A stretch of DNA of 64,000 nucleotides from Pararhizobium mangrovi (GCF_006516965.1 NZ_VHLH01000004.1:124001-188000), one strand, 5' to 3'; numbered from the stretch's first letter, positions 25,786-35,364 are shown. The notes: generated by a model not told the origin, from the sequence alone. Program-made: numbers and translations.

Positions 25786-26580
25786 TCAGGCGATCGTATC
25801 GACCACGCCGCCGTCGACGCGAAGGGCGGCGCCGGTCGTCGCCGACGAAAGCGGCGATGCGACGTAGACGGCGAGGTTCGCGACTTCCTCGACGCTTGCC
25901 GGCCGCTGGATGATCGAGGAGGGGCGTTCGCTCTTGACGAATTCGATACCGGCTTCCTCGATCGTCTGACCCTTCTCTTCAGCCTGCTCGCGCAGCATCT
26001 CGCTGACGCCTTCGGAAAAGGTCGGGCCCGGTAGGATCGAGTTCACCGTCACGCCGGTTCCGGCCATGCGCTTGGCAAGCCCGCGGGCAAGCGAGGAATC
26101 GGCCGTCTTCGTAACACCGTAGTGGATCATCGCGGCCGGGACGTTGAAGGCGGATTCGGAGGAGAGGAAGAGAACCCGGCCCCAGCCACGCTTTTCCATG
26201 CCCTTCAGATAGGCGCGCGACAGGCGAACGCCGGACATGACGTTGACGGCGAAATACTGCTCCCAAAGATCGTCCGGCGTATCGAAAAAGTCCTTCGGAC
26301 CGAAAAGCCCGACATTGTTGACGAGAATGTCCGTCTCCGGCACCGCATCGATGAGCGCCTTGCAGCCTTCCGCGCTGCCGAGGTCGGCAGCGACGCCTTC
26401 GATGCCGGCGCCTTCGACTTCTTTCTTCAATTTGGAGATGGCCGCATCGACGCGATCCTGCTTCCGGCCGTTCACGACCACGCTGGCACCGGCGCCGGCA
26501 AGACCCTTGGCGATGGCGTATCCGATACCGCCCGTGGAACCGGTGACGACGGCACGCTTGCCCGAAAGATCGATCCTCAT
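25786..26580 (-). CDS. Short-chain dehydrogenase/reductase
   Basis: This 264-residue SDR has the nucleotide-binding VVTGSTGGIGYAIAKGLA, the structural motif NNVGLFG, catalytic Ser in LFLSSESAF, and YGVTK as the YxxxK pair. The C-terminal GAALRVDGGVVDTIA is standard. The start at 26580 is chosen because upstream codons back to 26733 are not conserved-looking. It sits 56 bp downstream of lpxXL on the same strand but is not a standard member of that cluster. Substrate unknown. Confidence 0.88.
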   Translation of the reverse strand: MRIDLSGKRAVVTGSTGGIGYAIAKGLAGAGASVVVNGRKQDRVDAAISKLKKEVEGAGIEGVAADLGSAEGCKALIDAVPETDILVNNVGLFGPKDFFDTPDDLWEQYFAVNVMSGVRLSRAYLKGMEKRGWGRVLFLSSESAFNVPAAMIHYGVTKTADSSLARGLAKRMAGTGVTVNSILPGPTFSEGVSEMLREQAEEKGQTIEEAGIEFVKSERPSSIIQRPASVEEVANLAVYVASPLSSATTGAALRVDGGVVDTIA

Positions 26581-26636
26581 CCAGAAACTCCTGTTCGCTG
26601 ACGATGGTGCGGCGCGAAAGCCGCTTTTCACCGCAG

Positions 26637-27617
26637 CTAGTCGGATCCGGTCGTGGGGCAAGGCCGTTTGACGACGGTTTCGCCCCGTTCGAGCTTCTTT
26701 CGGATGCGCCAGCGGTCGTGGAACCATTGCCATTGGCCGGGATGTTCGCGAACCCAGCGTTCCACCGTGTCGTTGAGAAGCTGTGCGGTCGCCTCGACGT
26801 CGACCTCGCCTCGCGGTCCGCGCGGGACGGTGATCGCCGGCTCGATCTCAAGGCGGAACCGGTTGCCCGGCAGGCGGATGCAGCGGGCAGGAAAGACGTC
26901 GCACTCGAACTGGCGCACGAGCTTTGCTAGCAGGGGGTTGGTGCGCACCGGCCGGTCGAAGAACGCGGTTTTGTGCCCGCGATTGAACTTCTGGTCGACC
27001 AGCATGCCGACACCCTGGCCCCGGTCGAGAGCGGCTGCGAGGTGCCATGCGGCACCGGCATGGGAGGGGATCAGTGCGCCCGAACGCGTCCGCCGGGCGG
27101 AAAAGAGCTTCTCCGCGACATACGGGTTGTTCGGCGGGCGGAACAGCACAGTCACGTCGAGACCGAAGGTCGCCGCGGCGATCGGCAGAAGCTCGAAGCT
27201 TCCGGTATGGGCCGTAAAGACGATGAAGGGGCGCGGCCGTTCGAGGAGATCGCGAAAGATCTCCACCCCTTCGACCTCGACCCGATCCTTGCCGTTACGC
27301 TCCGGGTCGAAATCGAAGATCTTATCCAGGAAGACGTATTCCGCGACGAGCCGGGCCATGTTCGCCCACATGTCGCCCGCAATCGCCTCGCGCTCGTCCT
27401 CGGTCTTGTCCGGAAAGGCGTTGGCGAGGTTCGCTTGGACGAGTGCGTGCCGTTTCGTGTGCTGGCCGATACGCCGGGCAAGCCGATCGGTGACATCGAG
27501 CGCGGTATCGACCGGAAGCAGGCCGAGTACCTTCAGGATCGCGAAGACGACCTGCGCGGCGAGCCAGTCGGAAAACCGCTTCGCCTTCAAAACGATACGC
27601 GTGAGGAAAAGCTTCAT
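26637..27617 (-). CDS. lpxXL: Lipid A very-long-chain acyltransferase LpxXL (LpxL/HtrB family)
   Basis: LpxXL transfers a very-long-chain hydroxy fatty acid from AcpXL to lipid A as a secondary acyl chain at the inner membrane. The protein has 326 residues, with an N-terminal membrane anchor (VVFAILKVLGLLPV) and the HX4E acyltransferase motif in FTAHTGSFELL. ATG 27617 is preferred over a TTG at 27626. Its place as the last gene of the acpXL cluster supports the specific name over a generic LpxL. Confidence 0.9.
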   Translation of the reverse strand: MKLFLTRIVLKAKRFSDWLAAQVVFAILKVLGLLPVDTALDVTDRLARRIGQHTKRHALVQANLANAFPDKTEDEREAIAGDMWANMARLVAEYVFLDKIFDFDPERNGKDRVEVEGVEIFRDLLERPRPFIVFTAHTGSFELLPIAAATFGLDVTVLFRPPNNPYVAEKLFSARRTRSGALIPSHAGAAWHLAAALDRGQGVGMLVDQKFNRGHKTAFFDRPVRTNPLLAKLVRQFECDVFPARCIRLPGNRFRLEIEPAITVPRGPRGEVDVEATAQLLNDTVERWVREHPGQWQWFHDRWRIRKKLERGETVVKRPCPTTGSD

Positions 27618-27626
27618 CGTCGGCAA

Positions 27627-28655
27627 TCAGTCGAGCGTAAGCAGTATCTTACCGAAAATCTGGCGGCTTTCCATGCGGTGCAGCGCCTCGTCGATGCCGT
27701 CGAATCCGATGGTCGCGTCGACGACCGGATGGACGATGCCGCGTGCCATCTTCTCCATCGCATTCGCCATGTTCTCCATGCGGCAGCCGAACGAGCCGAA
27801 GAGCTTGAGCTGTTGCTGGAAGAGCTGCATGAGGTTCATCTGCGTGGATACACCCGATGTCGAGCCGCAGGTGACGAGCCGTCCGCCGCGCTTGAGGCAC
27901 AGCATCGAGCCCGCCCACGTGTCCGCCCCGACATGCTCGAAGACGACGTCGACGCCCTTCTTCTTCGTCAGCTTGCGGGTGACGCCCTCGAAGCGATCCT
28001 CGCGATAGTTGATGACGTGATCCGCCCCGAGCGCCTTGGCCTTTTCCATCTTGTCGTCGGATCCGACCGTGGTGATGACCGTGCAGCCCGTCTTCTTCGC
28101 CAGCTGGATTGCCGCCGAGCCGATGCCGGAACCACCGGCATGGACGAGGATGGTCTCGCCCGGTTCGAGCCTGGCGTTGTCGAAGAGCATGTGCTCGACG
28201 GTACCGAACGTGACCGGCGCAAGGGCTGCACCGATCGCATCGACGCCGGGCGGGGCGGGCACCAGAAGGCGCGCCGGCAGGTTCACCGCCTCGCAGGCGA
28301 AGCCGTCGAGGTGGAAGCCGTGCACGCCGGAGACGTGCTCGCAGAGATTGTCGCGCCCCTCGCGGCACGCCTTGCAGAGCCCGCACGTGCGCGCGCCGTA
28401 GATCGCGACGAGCTGGCCCGGCTGTAGGTTCGCCACACCGGGACCGACGGCATCGACGACGCCGGCTGCCTCCGCGCCGACGACGAGCGGCATCTTGCGC
28501 TTGGCGAAGGCCATGCCGCGCCAGCCCCATACGTCGATATGGTTGAGCGCGACCGCCTTGATCCGCACCGTGACCTCGCCAAGGCCAGGCGCTTCCGGCG
28601 GGGGCAGATCCACGGTTTCGAGCTTGCGGTCCTCGACGAGCTGCAATGCGCGCAT
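27627..28655 (-). CDS. Zinc-type alcohol dehydrogenase-like protein of the VLCFA cluster
   Basis: This 342-residue medium-chain dehydrogenase/reductase has the structural zinc region CGLCKACREGRDNLCE, the NAD(P) fold motif HAGGSGIGSAAIQLAKKTG and the N-terminal GroES-like domain. Rhizobial acpXL clusters carry the same gene (often called adh2XL). There it is thought to act in very-long-chain fatty acid elongation, possibly as an enoyl reductase. That activity is an inference from position and is not readable from the sequence. Confidence 0.88.
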   Translation of the reverse strand: MRALQLVEDRKLETVDLPPPEAPGLGEVTVRIKAVALNHIDVWGWRGMAFAKRKMPLVVGAEAAGVVDAVGPGVANLQPGQLVAIYGARTCGLCKACREGRDNLCEHVSGVHGFHLDGFACEAVNLPARLLVPAPPGVDAIGAALAPVTFGTVEHMLFDNARLEPGETILVHAGGSGIGSAAIQLAKKTGCTVITTVGSDDKMEKAKALGADHVINYREDRFEGVTRKLTKKKGVDVVFEHVGADTWAGSMLCLKRGGRLVTCGSTSGVSTQMNLMQLFQQQLKLFGSFGCRMENMANAMEKMARGIVHPVVDATIGFDGIDEALHRMESRQIFGKILLTLD

Positions 28656-28807
28656 GGATGTCGTTCCTTCGTCGTGGGTGCGGGGTCTGTCGACCGTCCG
28701 ATCGTCGATCGACCGTGCGGCGACGCGCGACACCATCGATCCGCGGGCTGTAAGCACGGGCCCTTCGAGAACCGCGCCAGCCCGGCCATTACGTTCGGGC
28801 CGAGGGA

Positions 28808-30094
28808 TTAAGCGGGTTCGCCGGCAATGACAAGGCAGGCGTTCTGCCCGCCGAAGCCGAAGGAGTTCGACAGCACGCGCGAGACGGACGCTTCGCGCTT
28901 GACGTTCGGCACCACGTCGAGCGGGATCGCAGGGTCCGGAGTCTCGTGATTGATCGTCGGCGGCACGGTGCCGGTGCGGATCGTCATCAGCGAGAACACC
29001 GCCTCGATCGCACCGGCGGCCGTCAGCGTATGGCCGATCATCGACTTGTTCGAGGAGACCGGAATGGTATCGAGCGCCGTGCCGAAGACGGAAGACAAGG
29101 TCAGATATTCCATCTTGTCGTTTTCCGGCGTCGAGGTGCCATGGGCGTTGATGTAGCCGATGCCCGTTTCGTCGAGCCCCGCATCCTCGAGCGCGGCACG
29201 CACTGCAGCGATCGCCGGTCCGCCGTCGGGTGAAGACCGCGTGCGGTGGAAATGGTCGGCCTTTTCACCGCATCCCGTCACGAGCCCGAGGATTTCCGCA
29301 CCACGCGCTTCGGCGGCTTCCAGCGACTCCAGCACGAGCGCGGCCGACCCTTCGGCGATGACGAAACCGTCGCGGTTCTTCGTGAACGGCTTGGAAGCCT
29401 TTTCCGGCGGGTCGTTCTGGGTGGAGAGCGCGGAAAGCAGCGAGAACCGGATCAGCGATTCCGCATTCACCGAACCGTCGGTCGCCAGCGTCAGCGCCCG
29501 GTCGGCCCGCCCCTGGCGGATCGCCTCGACGCCGAGCTGAATGGCGGTCGTGCCGGACGCGCAGGCCGTCGACAGCGTAACGGGAAGGCCGCGTGTGCCG
29601 AACCGGTCGGCCAGCCGTTCGGAGATCGCGCCGAAGAGGATCGACTCGCGGAAGGCGAGATCCGGCGCATCCTTCAGGACGTCGAGGAAGCGGCGATACG
29701 CATCGGCTTCGCCGGCGGCCGGGTGTGCCTTGTCGCCGAGCGCGAAACGCTGCGACCATTCCGGCTCGACCGGCGGCGCGGCAAGGAAGAGGGGCCCGCC
29801 GAACGCGCTAGAGATCCCGGAACCGGAAAGCGCCTCTTCGGCTGCGAAAGCCGCCATGGCGTGCGAGCGTTCGGTGGCGTTTTCGGCGGGAAGATCGAGG
29901 AAATCGACCGTGCCGGCGATGCGGGTGGAAAGCCCCTCCGTCGGAAACCGCGTGATCGAATGGATGCCGGAAACGCCGTCCGTCAGCGCGCGCCAATTGT
30001 CGGCGACGCCGCTGCCGAGCGAGGACACGACGCCGATACCGGTGACGGCGACGAGCGGACGGCCGAGATGGTCGGTGTAGCGCGACGTGCTCAT
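28808..30094 (-). CDS. fabF1XL: Beta-ketoacyl-ACP synthase of the VLCFA cluster, catalytic subunit
   Basis: The 428-residue condensing enzyme has a complete FabF-type triad: Cys178 in LSTACASGTTA, the first His in NAHGTSTPENDKME, and the second His in NKSMIGHTLTAAGAIE. It should extend acyl chains carried on AcpXL. It overlaps the neighbouring ketosynthase gene by 4 nt, and the pair probably forms a heterodimer. The name follows the rhizobial gene order acpXL, fabZXL, fabF2XL, fabF1XL. Confidence 0.92.
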   Translation of the reverse strand: MSTSRYTDHLGRPLVAVTGIGVVSSLGSGVADNWRALTDGVSGIHSITRFPTEGLSTRIAGTVDFLDLPAENATERSHAMAAFAAEEALSGSGISSAFGGPLFLAAPPVEPEWSQRFALGDKAHPAAGEADAYRRFLDVLKDAPDLAFRESILFGAISERLADRFGTRGLPVTLSTACASGTTAIQLGVEAIRQGRADRALTLATDGSVNAESLIRFSLLSALSTQNDPPEKASKPFTKNRDGFVIAEGSAALVLESLEAAEARGAEILGLVTGCGEKADHFHRTRSSPDGGPAIAAVRAALEDAGLDETGIGYINAHGTSTPENDKMEYLTLSSVFGTALDTIPVSSNKSMIGHTLTAAGAIEAVFSLMTIRTGTVPPTINHETPDPAIPLDVVPNVKREASVSRVLSNSFGFGGQNACLVIAGEPA

Positions 30095-31302
30095 CCGTTC
30101 GCATCCTCGGCTTGAAGCACGGCCATACCTTCGCCCCGGACATGGCCGAGCGTCGTGACGATCGCCGTCTTTGCCGGCACGCGCATCGGCGCCTCGTTCT
30201 CGGCATCGAACGGTGCGACGGCGGCATTGGCCTTGAGCGCGAGCGCGGCAAGCGCGATGCCGAGCGGGAAGGTGGGTTCGATCAGATGACCGGTCAGGCT
30301 CCCGTAGCCGCGTACCGGAGCGTGCGGAAAGAGATCGCCGAGGATCGCGCGTTCATCGCGCGTGATGTCCTTCAGACCGCTCGCGCCCGAAAGAACGAGT
30401 GGCGCATCTGCCTCGAGCGCACCGGTTTCCTCGGCGAGGCGACGCATGCGCTCGGCAAGGCGGTCCGGCGTACGCGCACCGCGATCGCCGGCCACACCGG
30501 AAAGGTGCGCGTGGATCGTCGCGCCACGTGCGTTCGCGCTCTTGCGCGACTCCAGGATGACGAACGCACCGCCGGATCCGAGCACGATGCCGCCGCCAGC
30601 CGCGTTTTCGCGCGCCCATACGGGCGACCATTCTCCGCGCGCCGCACCCGACGCGGCTTCGACGAGCAGAAGCATGTCCGCACGTTCCGCGTTGAGCGAA
30701 CCGCCGACCAGCGCCTGCGTCGACTGCCCGGCGCGAATGCGGGCGGCGGCCGTTTCCACCGCGGAGATGCCAGCCGCCTCTTCGCCCATGAACGTGCGCG
30801 AGGAACCGGTGACCTTGTGGACGATCGAAATGTTGCCTGCGAGCAGGTTGGAAAGCTGCGCAAGAAAAAGCGTCGGGCGAAGTTCGCTCGTCAGCTTCTC
30901 GTTGACGAGCGCATCGTGGTCGTCGCGCTCGGCGGCTGCGTCGACGATCATGGAATCGACCGACTGGTCGCGCTCGCCGCCGCCGGCTGCGATCACCATG
31001 TCCATGGCTGCGCACGCTTCCGCATCGTCCTTCAAGCCGGCATCGTCGAGTGCGAGGCCTGAAGCGTAGACACCGAGACGCTGCCAGTCGCCCATCTGCC
31101 GCTGGTCGCCACGGCGCGGGATCTGCTGCGACCAGTCGATCTCGGGCTTTGGATGAACGGGGTAGGGGGCGAGCGTCCGCGCATCGACATGCGGGTCGCG
31201 CTCGCTGCCCGTCAAAAGGGCGACGTGCGCATCGTTGCCGACCCCTTGCGCGGTGACGAGACCGACGCCGGTGATCACCACATCGTTCGCCGCTTCGCTC
31301 AT
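30091..31302 (-). CDS. fabF2XL: Cys-less ketosynthase homologue of the VLCFA cluster
   Basis: This 403-residue protein has the thiolase fold of FabF (VVITGVGLVTAQG at the N-terminus; GYGSLTGHLIEPTFPLG with one His near the C-terminus). The active-site Cys is replaced: the nucleophile region reads VTGSSRTFMGEEAAG, with Ser167 in the Cys position. The NAHGT motif is also missing. It is therefore unlikely to condense on its own and may act as a structural or chain-length partner of the neighbouring active ketosynthase, like KS-beta subunits of type II PKS. It overlaps fabZ and the other ketosynthase by 4 nt each. Confidence 0.88.
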   Translation of the reverse strand: MSEAANDVVITGVGLVTAQGVGNDAHVALLTGSERDPHVDARTLAPYPVHPKPEIDWSQQIPRRGDQRQMGDWQRLGVYASGLALDDAGLKDDAEACAAMDMVIAAGGGERDQSVDSMIVDAAAERDDHDALVNEKLTSELRPTLFLAQLSNLLAGNISIVHKVTGSSRTFMGEEAAGISAVETAAARIRAGQSTQALVGGSLNAERADMLLLVEAASGAARGEWSPVWARENAAGGGIVLGSGGAFVILESRKSANARGATIHAHLSGVAGDRGARTPDRLAERMRRLAEETGALEADAPLVLSGASGLKDITRDERAILGDLFPHAPVRGYGSLTGHLIEPTFPLGIALAALALKANAAVAPFDAENEAPMRVPAKTAIVTTLGHVRGEGMAVLQAEDANG

Positions 31303-31793
31303 GAGGATGCCGCCGTTTCACGGTCGTCGGACGTCATCGCGTCCAGAAGACCGATTTCGCCCGCTCGTTTCCGGACGACGTCACCCATCGGCACTTCGGA
31401 AAACGGCGTCGTCTTCAGCTTCAGGGTGGCATCGCAAATCCGGCGGCCGTCGCGCAGGATCCGCGCCTTCGTCACCGCATATCCGGAGCCGGCATGTTCC
31501 AGATCGGCTTCCACAACGAGATCGGTCCCCGGTTCGACGAAGGTGCGCATCTTCGCCCCGTCGACGGACACGAGGAAGGGCATCGCTGCGAAATCGTCGA
31601 GCGCGAGCAGCAGGTAACCCGAAGCCTGCGCCATCGTTTCGATCAGGAGCACGCCCGGCACGAGCGGCATGCCGGGGAAATGACCTTCGAAGACCGGGCT
31701 TTCGTCCGGCGTGCGGGCGCGGGCGACGAGCCGGCCCGCCTTTCGGTCGAGCGATTCGACGCGATCGACCATCTGGAAATACTCGAGAAGCAT
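31299..31793 (-). CDS. fabZXL: 3-hydroxyacyl-ACP dehydratase of the VLCFA cluster (FabZ-like)
   Basis: This 164-residue hot-dog-fold dehydratase carries the motif EGHFPGMPLVPGVLLIETMAQ, with catalytic His at residue 38. It should dehydrate 3-hydroxyacyl chains on AcpXL during elongation to C28. It overlaps the Cys-less ketosynthase gene by 4 nt and follows acpXL after 34 bp. Confidence 0.92.
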   Translation of the reverse strand: MLLEYFQMVDRVESLDRKAGRLVARARTPDESPVFEGHFPGMPLVPGVLLIETMAQASGYLLLALDDFAAMPFLVSVDGAKMRTFVEPGTDLVVEADLEHAGSGYAVTKARILRDGRRICDATLKLKTTPFSEVPMGDVVRKRAGEIGLLDAMTSDDRETAASS

Positions 31794-31827
31794 GCGGCTC
31801 CTGCCGGCTTGAGCGGACGCTTGCCCC

Positions 31828-32112
31828 TCAAGCCTTGGCGGCTTTCAACTCGTCGATCTTCGCACAGAGGTTCTTCAGCACGAAGTATTCTTCCGTCGAC
31901 ACCTTGCCGTCGTTGACTTCCTGCGTCCACTGTTCGAGCGGTATCTTGATGCCGAATTCCTTGTCGATGGCGAAAACAATGTCCAGAAAATCGAGGCTGT
32001 CGATACCGAGGTCGTCGATCGTATGGCTTTCGGGCGTGATCGTGTCGCGGTCGATCTCGCTCGTTTCGGCGATGATGTCCGCTACTCGTTCGAAGGTTGC
32101 ACTCACACTCAT
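31828..32112 (-). CDS. acpXL: Specialised acyl carrier protein AcpXL
   Basis: AcpXL carries the 27-hydroxyoctacosanoate chain for lipid A. The 94-residue protein from ATG 32112 is nearly identical in pattern to Rhizobium Acp[22 protein letters not shown] with the phosphopantetheine Ser39, then the long [20 protein letters not shown] tail that ordinary AcpP lacks. GGGGA lies upstream of the start. It is first in the lipid A acylation operon (acpXL, fabZ, two ketosynthases, dehydrogenase, lpxXL). Confidence 0.96.
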   Translation of the reverse strand: MSVSATFERVADIIAETSEIDRDTITPESHTIDDLGIDSLDFLDIVFAIDKEFGIKIPLEQWTQEVNDGKVSTEEYFVLKNLCAKIDELKAAKA

Positions 32113-32238
32113 ATCCCCGTTGATAAAGACCCTTCGGGCGGCAGCTATAGGAAACTCCGCCTCAAAAGCCAATGGCGTCGAAGCCCGGTCGCCCGAACGC
32201 CGAACTTCAACGCCACGAAACGGCGCGCCGTCGGTTTC

Positions 32239-33021
32239 ATGGCGAGACGATATGGAGCCTTTTTGTTGCAGAAAGAAGACGATTTCAACTGGCGGCTCGA
32301 GGAGGCCTTTGCCGCTGCATGGCCTGCGGCGGTCTGCCTTCGATGCGACAACTGGTTGCTGCGCTTTTCCGGAGACGCCGTCCGACGCGTGAATTCAGTC
32401 AATCCGCTGCGTGGTCCGCGTGGCATGGACGGGGACTTTTTCGCGTTCGTCGAAGCCTTCTACGCCGAACGCGGGCGCAAGGCCGTCTTCCGGGTGCCGG
32501 AATTCGCGTCCGAGGTCACGCCGCTGCTTCGCGCGCGCGGCTACCGCGCCGTCCGGCCCTCGCCGACATTGACGCTGTGGCAGGACATGCCTTCGAGCGA
32601 CGACGCCACGGACGATCGCGTCGAACTATCCACGAGCGCCGACGCCGCATGGATCGATGCATGGCAGCGGGTGAACGGCGCGCCGGACGAAAGCCGCACG
32701 ATCTACGATGCGATGACCCGGGCTATTCTCGTTCCGGTCCGCTTCGCCGCCATCCGTCGGGACGATCGCGTGATCGCGCAAGCGTACGCGGCGATCCATC
32801 GCGGGGTGCTCGTCTTCGATTCGGTCGCCGTCGATCCGGACCACCGTCGCGAGGGGCTCGGCCGACGGGTGGTTTCGGCGCTCCTTGCCTGAGGAGGCCG
32901 GTCCGGCGCACGGTTTGCGGCGCTGCAGGTGCTGGAGGAAAACACGCCCGCACATACGCTCTATGCTGCCCTCGGCTTTGACCGGATGACCTACGCCTAT
33001 ACCTATTACGAAGCGCCGTAG
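32239..33021 (+). pseudogene. GNAT acetyltransferase gene interrupted by an in-frame TGA
   Basis: The frame from ATG 32239 encodes a GNAT-type N-acetyltransferase, with [13 protein letters not shown] near the start and the acetyl-CoA motif VAVDPDHRREGLGRRVVSALLA. It stops at TGA 32890-32892. The same frame then continues for 42 codons to TAG 33019-33021 and encodes the missing end of the fold (FAALQVLEENTPAHTLYAALGF). A TGG to TGA change (Trp in relatives of the form ALLAW) would explain it. The truncated product lacks the last beta strands and is probably inactive. A sequencing error is the main alternative. It is divergent from acpXL. Confidence 0.8.
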
Positions 33022-33095
33022 CGGCCGGCGACCGCTTGCCGCAGGCGATCTCCGGTGCCAGAACATCGGGTGGGAAACAACCAAGGAACGCTCGA

Positions 33096-34523
33096 ATGCC
33101 AGAAGCGGAAATCGGCCTGATCGGCCTCGGCGTCATGGGCGCCAATCTCGCGCTCAACATCGCCGAAAAGGGCAACACCATCGCCGTCTTCAACCGGACG
33201 ACGGAAAAGACGCGCGATTTCTACGACAATGCCGGAGACCTCGCCGAGCGCATCGTGCCGTGCGAGACGATCGAGGATTTCATCCAGGCGATCCGCCCGC
33301 CGCGGCCGGTCATCGTGATGGTCAAGGCGGGCGATCCGGTCGACGAGCAGATCGAGCACCTGAAGCCGCTGCTCGGCGACAACGACATCCTGATCGATGC
33401 CGGCAACGCCAATTTCCGCGACACGATGCGCCGTTTCGAGACCCTGAAGGACACGAGCCTCACCTTCATCGGCATGGGGGTTTCCGGCGGCGAAGAGGGC
33501 GCGCGCCACGGTCCGTCGATCATGGTCGGCGGAACGCAAGACGCCTATGCGCGCGTCGAGGAGGTCCTGACCTCCATCTCCGCCAAGTTCGACGGAGAAC
33601 CGTGCTGTGCGCGCCTCGGCACGGACGGCGCGGGGCACTTCGTCAAGACGATCCACAACGGCATCGAATATGCCGACATGCAGATGATCGCCGAGGTCTA
33701 CGGCATCCTGCGCGACGGGTTCGCCATGGCGCCGAAGGAGATCGGCAAGGTCTTCGAGAAGTGGAATACCGGGCGGCTCGATTCGTACCTGATCGAGATC
33801 ACCGCGAAGGTGCTCGCAGCCGACGATGCGAAGAGCGGCGAGCCGATGGTCGACATGATTCTCGACCGTGCCGGGCAGAAGGGCACCGGCCGCTGGGCCG
33901 TCATCGAGAGCCAGATGATGGGCATTCCCGCGACGGGCATCGAGGCGGCCGTCGCGGCCCGCAGCCTTTCGGCCATGAAGGAAGAGCGCGAACGTGCGGA
34001 AGAGCTTTTCGGGCTTCCGGACAATCGTGCCATGGCCGACGAGGACCGCGAGAAGGTCATCGACGCGCTCGAGCAGGCGCTGCTCGCCGGCAAGATCGGT
34101 GCCTACGCGCAAGGGTTCGCCGTCATGGCGGGTGCCTCGCGCGAGTTCGGATGGAACCTGCACATGCCGACCATCGCCAAGATCTGGCGCGCTGGCTGCA
34201 TCATCCGTTCGGTCTTCCTCGACGAGATCGCGTCCGCCTTCGACGAGACGCCGGATGCGGCAAACCTCATCGTCACGCCGAAATTCGCCGAGATGGTGAA
34301 GGAGACGGACGGGGCCTTGCGGCACGTCGTTGCGACGGCGACGAGTGCCGGCCTTCCTGTGCCGGCGCTTGCGAGCGCACTGGGCTATTTCGACAGCTAT
34401 CGGCGCGCGCGCGGCACGGCGAACCTGATCCAGGCACAGCGGGATTTCTTCGGTGCGCACGGCTTCCAGCGCGTCGACGACCCGACGGACGGGCAGCACG
34501 GTCCGTGGGGCGGAACGGCATAA
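33096..34523 (+). CDS. gnd: 6-phosphogluconate dehydrogenase, decarboxylating
   Basis: Gnd oxidises 6-phosphogluconate to ribulose 5-phosphate with NADP in the pentose phosphate pathway. From ATG 33096 (AAGGA upstream) it has 475 residues, the long homodimeric form. Motifs are GLIGLGVMGANLALNIAEKG, the substrate site GMGVSGGEEGARHGPSIM, the catalytic Lys in GAGHFVKTIHNGIEY and the C-terminal QRDFFGAHGFQRVD. It appears monocistronic. Confidence 0.97.
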   Translation: MPEAEIGLIGLGVMGANLALNIAEKGNTIAVFNRTTEKTRDFYDNAGDLAERIVPCETIEDFIQAIRPPRPVIVMVKAGDPVDEQIEHLKPLLGDNDILIDAGNANFRDTMRRFETLKDTSLTFIGMGVSGGEEGARHGPSIMVGGTQDAYARVEEVLTSISAKFDGEPCCARLGTDGAGHFVKTIHNGIEYADMQMIAEVYGILRDGFAMAPKEIGKVFEKWNTGRLDSYLIEITAKVLAADDAKSGEPMVDMILDRAGQKGTGRWAVIESQMMGIPATGIEAAVAARSLSAMKEERERAEELFGLPDNRAMADEDREKVIDALEQALLAGKIGAYAQGFAVMAGASREFGWNLHMPTIAKIWRAGCIIRSVFLDEIASAFDETPDAANLIVTPKFAEMVKETDGALRHVVATATSAGLPVPALASALGYFDSYRRARGTANLIQAQRDFFGAHGFQRVDDPTDGQHGPWGGTA

Positions 34524-34539
34524 GGACTAAAGAGGCGGC

Positions 34540-35364
34540 TTACTCGCGCCGTACGGACGCGCAGGCCGAAGCTCGCAGGATCGTTTCCGCGCGGCTTCGG
34601 TGAAGCGCGCCGATGCGCTGCCCGTTCAGGTGAGCGGTCGACCGATCATGGAGGAGTGCGATCACGCGCTCGGCCCATGCGACGTCGGCCAGCCCCGGCG
34701 TAAAGCGACGATTGATCGCTTCGATCTGGATTGGATCGGACGCCATCTTGGCGGAGAACCCGGCATCGATCGCTTTCTGACATGCCGATGCGAGCGCGTC
34801 GTTTGATGAAGGCGCATCGATCGCCGGAACGCTGGCGACGGCAGCGCCCAGGACGATCCGTTCCGCGGCGAACGGCATCGCTGCACTGCCGCCGATCGCC
34901 GCACGGAGCGTCTCGCGGTCGAAGAGAAACGCGGCCAGCCGTTCGGTCTTGCCGGCAAAATCTTCGATGCGGACAAGCGCCGCCGGGTTGTCGATCGCGA
35001 CCACGATGCGCGTGCTCGATTGGCGAAGCCCGTGTTCGGCTTCCTGCACGCCGAGGAGGACGGCCAGATGCTGGACGTCGCGGCCATCCGTCGCGCCGGT
35101 CAGGACGACCGAGTCCGGCCGGCCGGCCATGATGGTGCAGAGGTCCGCAATGCAGTCGGCCTCGCCTACCGGTGCGATGCGCACGGCACGGTAAGGCGGG
35201 GATCGATCGCATTCTTTCAGGAACGTAGCCACGCGTTCACGCCCAACCGCGCGGTCGCGCCCTTCGCGCATTTCGAGGTCCGCCAGGAGCCAGTCCGCAC
35301 CGCTCGAGTGCGCCGCTTCGAACTGGGAGGGTTCGCCGAGCGATATGTAGAGGACGGAACGCAT
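34540..35364 (-). CDS. CitE/HpcH-HpaI aldolase-like protein with altered active site
   Basis: This 274-residue protein follows the pattern of citrate lyase beta-subunit-like TIM barrels: RSVLYISLGEPSQFEAAHSS at the N-terminus, a VRIAPV strand, and the C-terminal GFSAKMASDPIQIEAINRRF, which corresponds to the family's GFDGKLAIHPAQ block. Acidic metal ligands usually found in an ED-containing motif seem replaced (LFDRETLRAAIG). It may have a different substrate or weak activity. It converges with gnd, 16 bp apart. Confidence 0.65.
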   Translation of the reverse strand: MRSVLYISLGEPSQFEAAHSSGADWLLADLEMREGRDRAVGRERVATFLKECDRSPPYRAVRIAPVGEADCIADLCTIMAGRPDSVVLTGATDGRDVQHLAVLLGVQEAEHGLRQSSTRIVVAIDNPAALVRIEDFAGKTERLAAFLFDRETLRAAIGGSAAMPFAAERIVLGAAVASVPAIDAPSSNDALASACQKAIDAGFSAKMASDPIQIEAINRRFTPGLADVAWAERVIALLHDRSTAHLNGQRIGALHRSRAETILRASACASVRRE

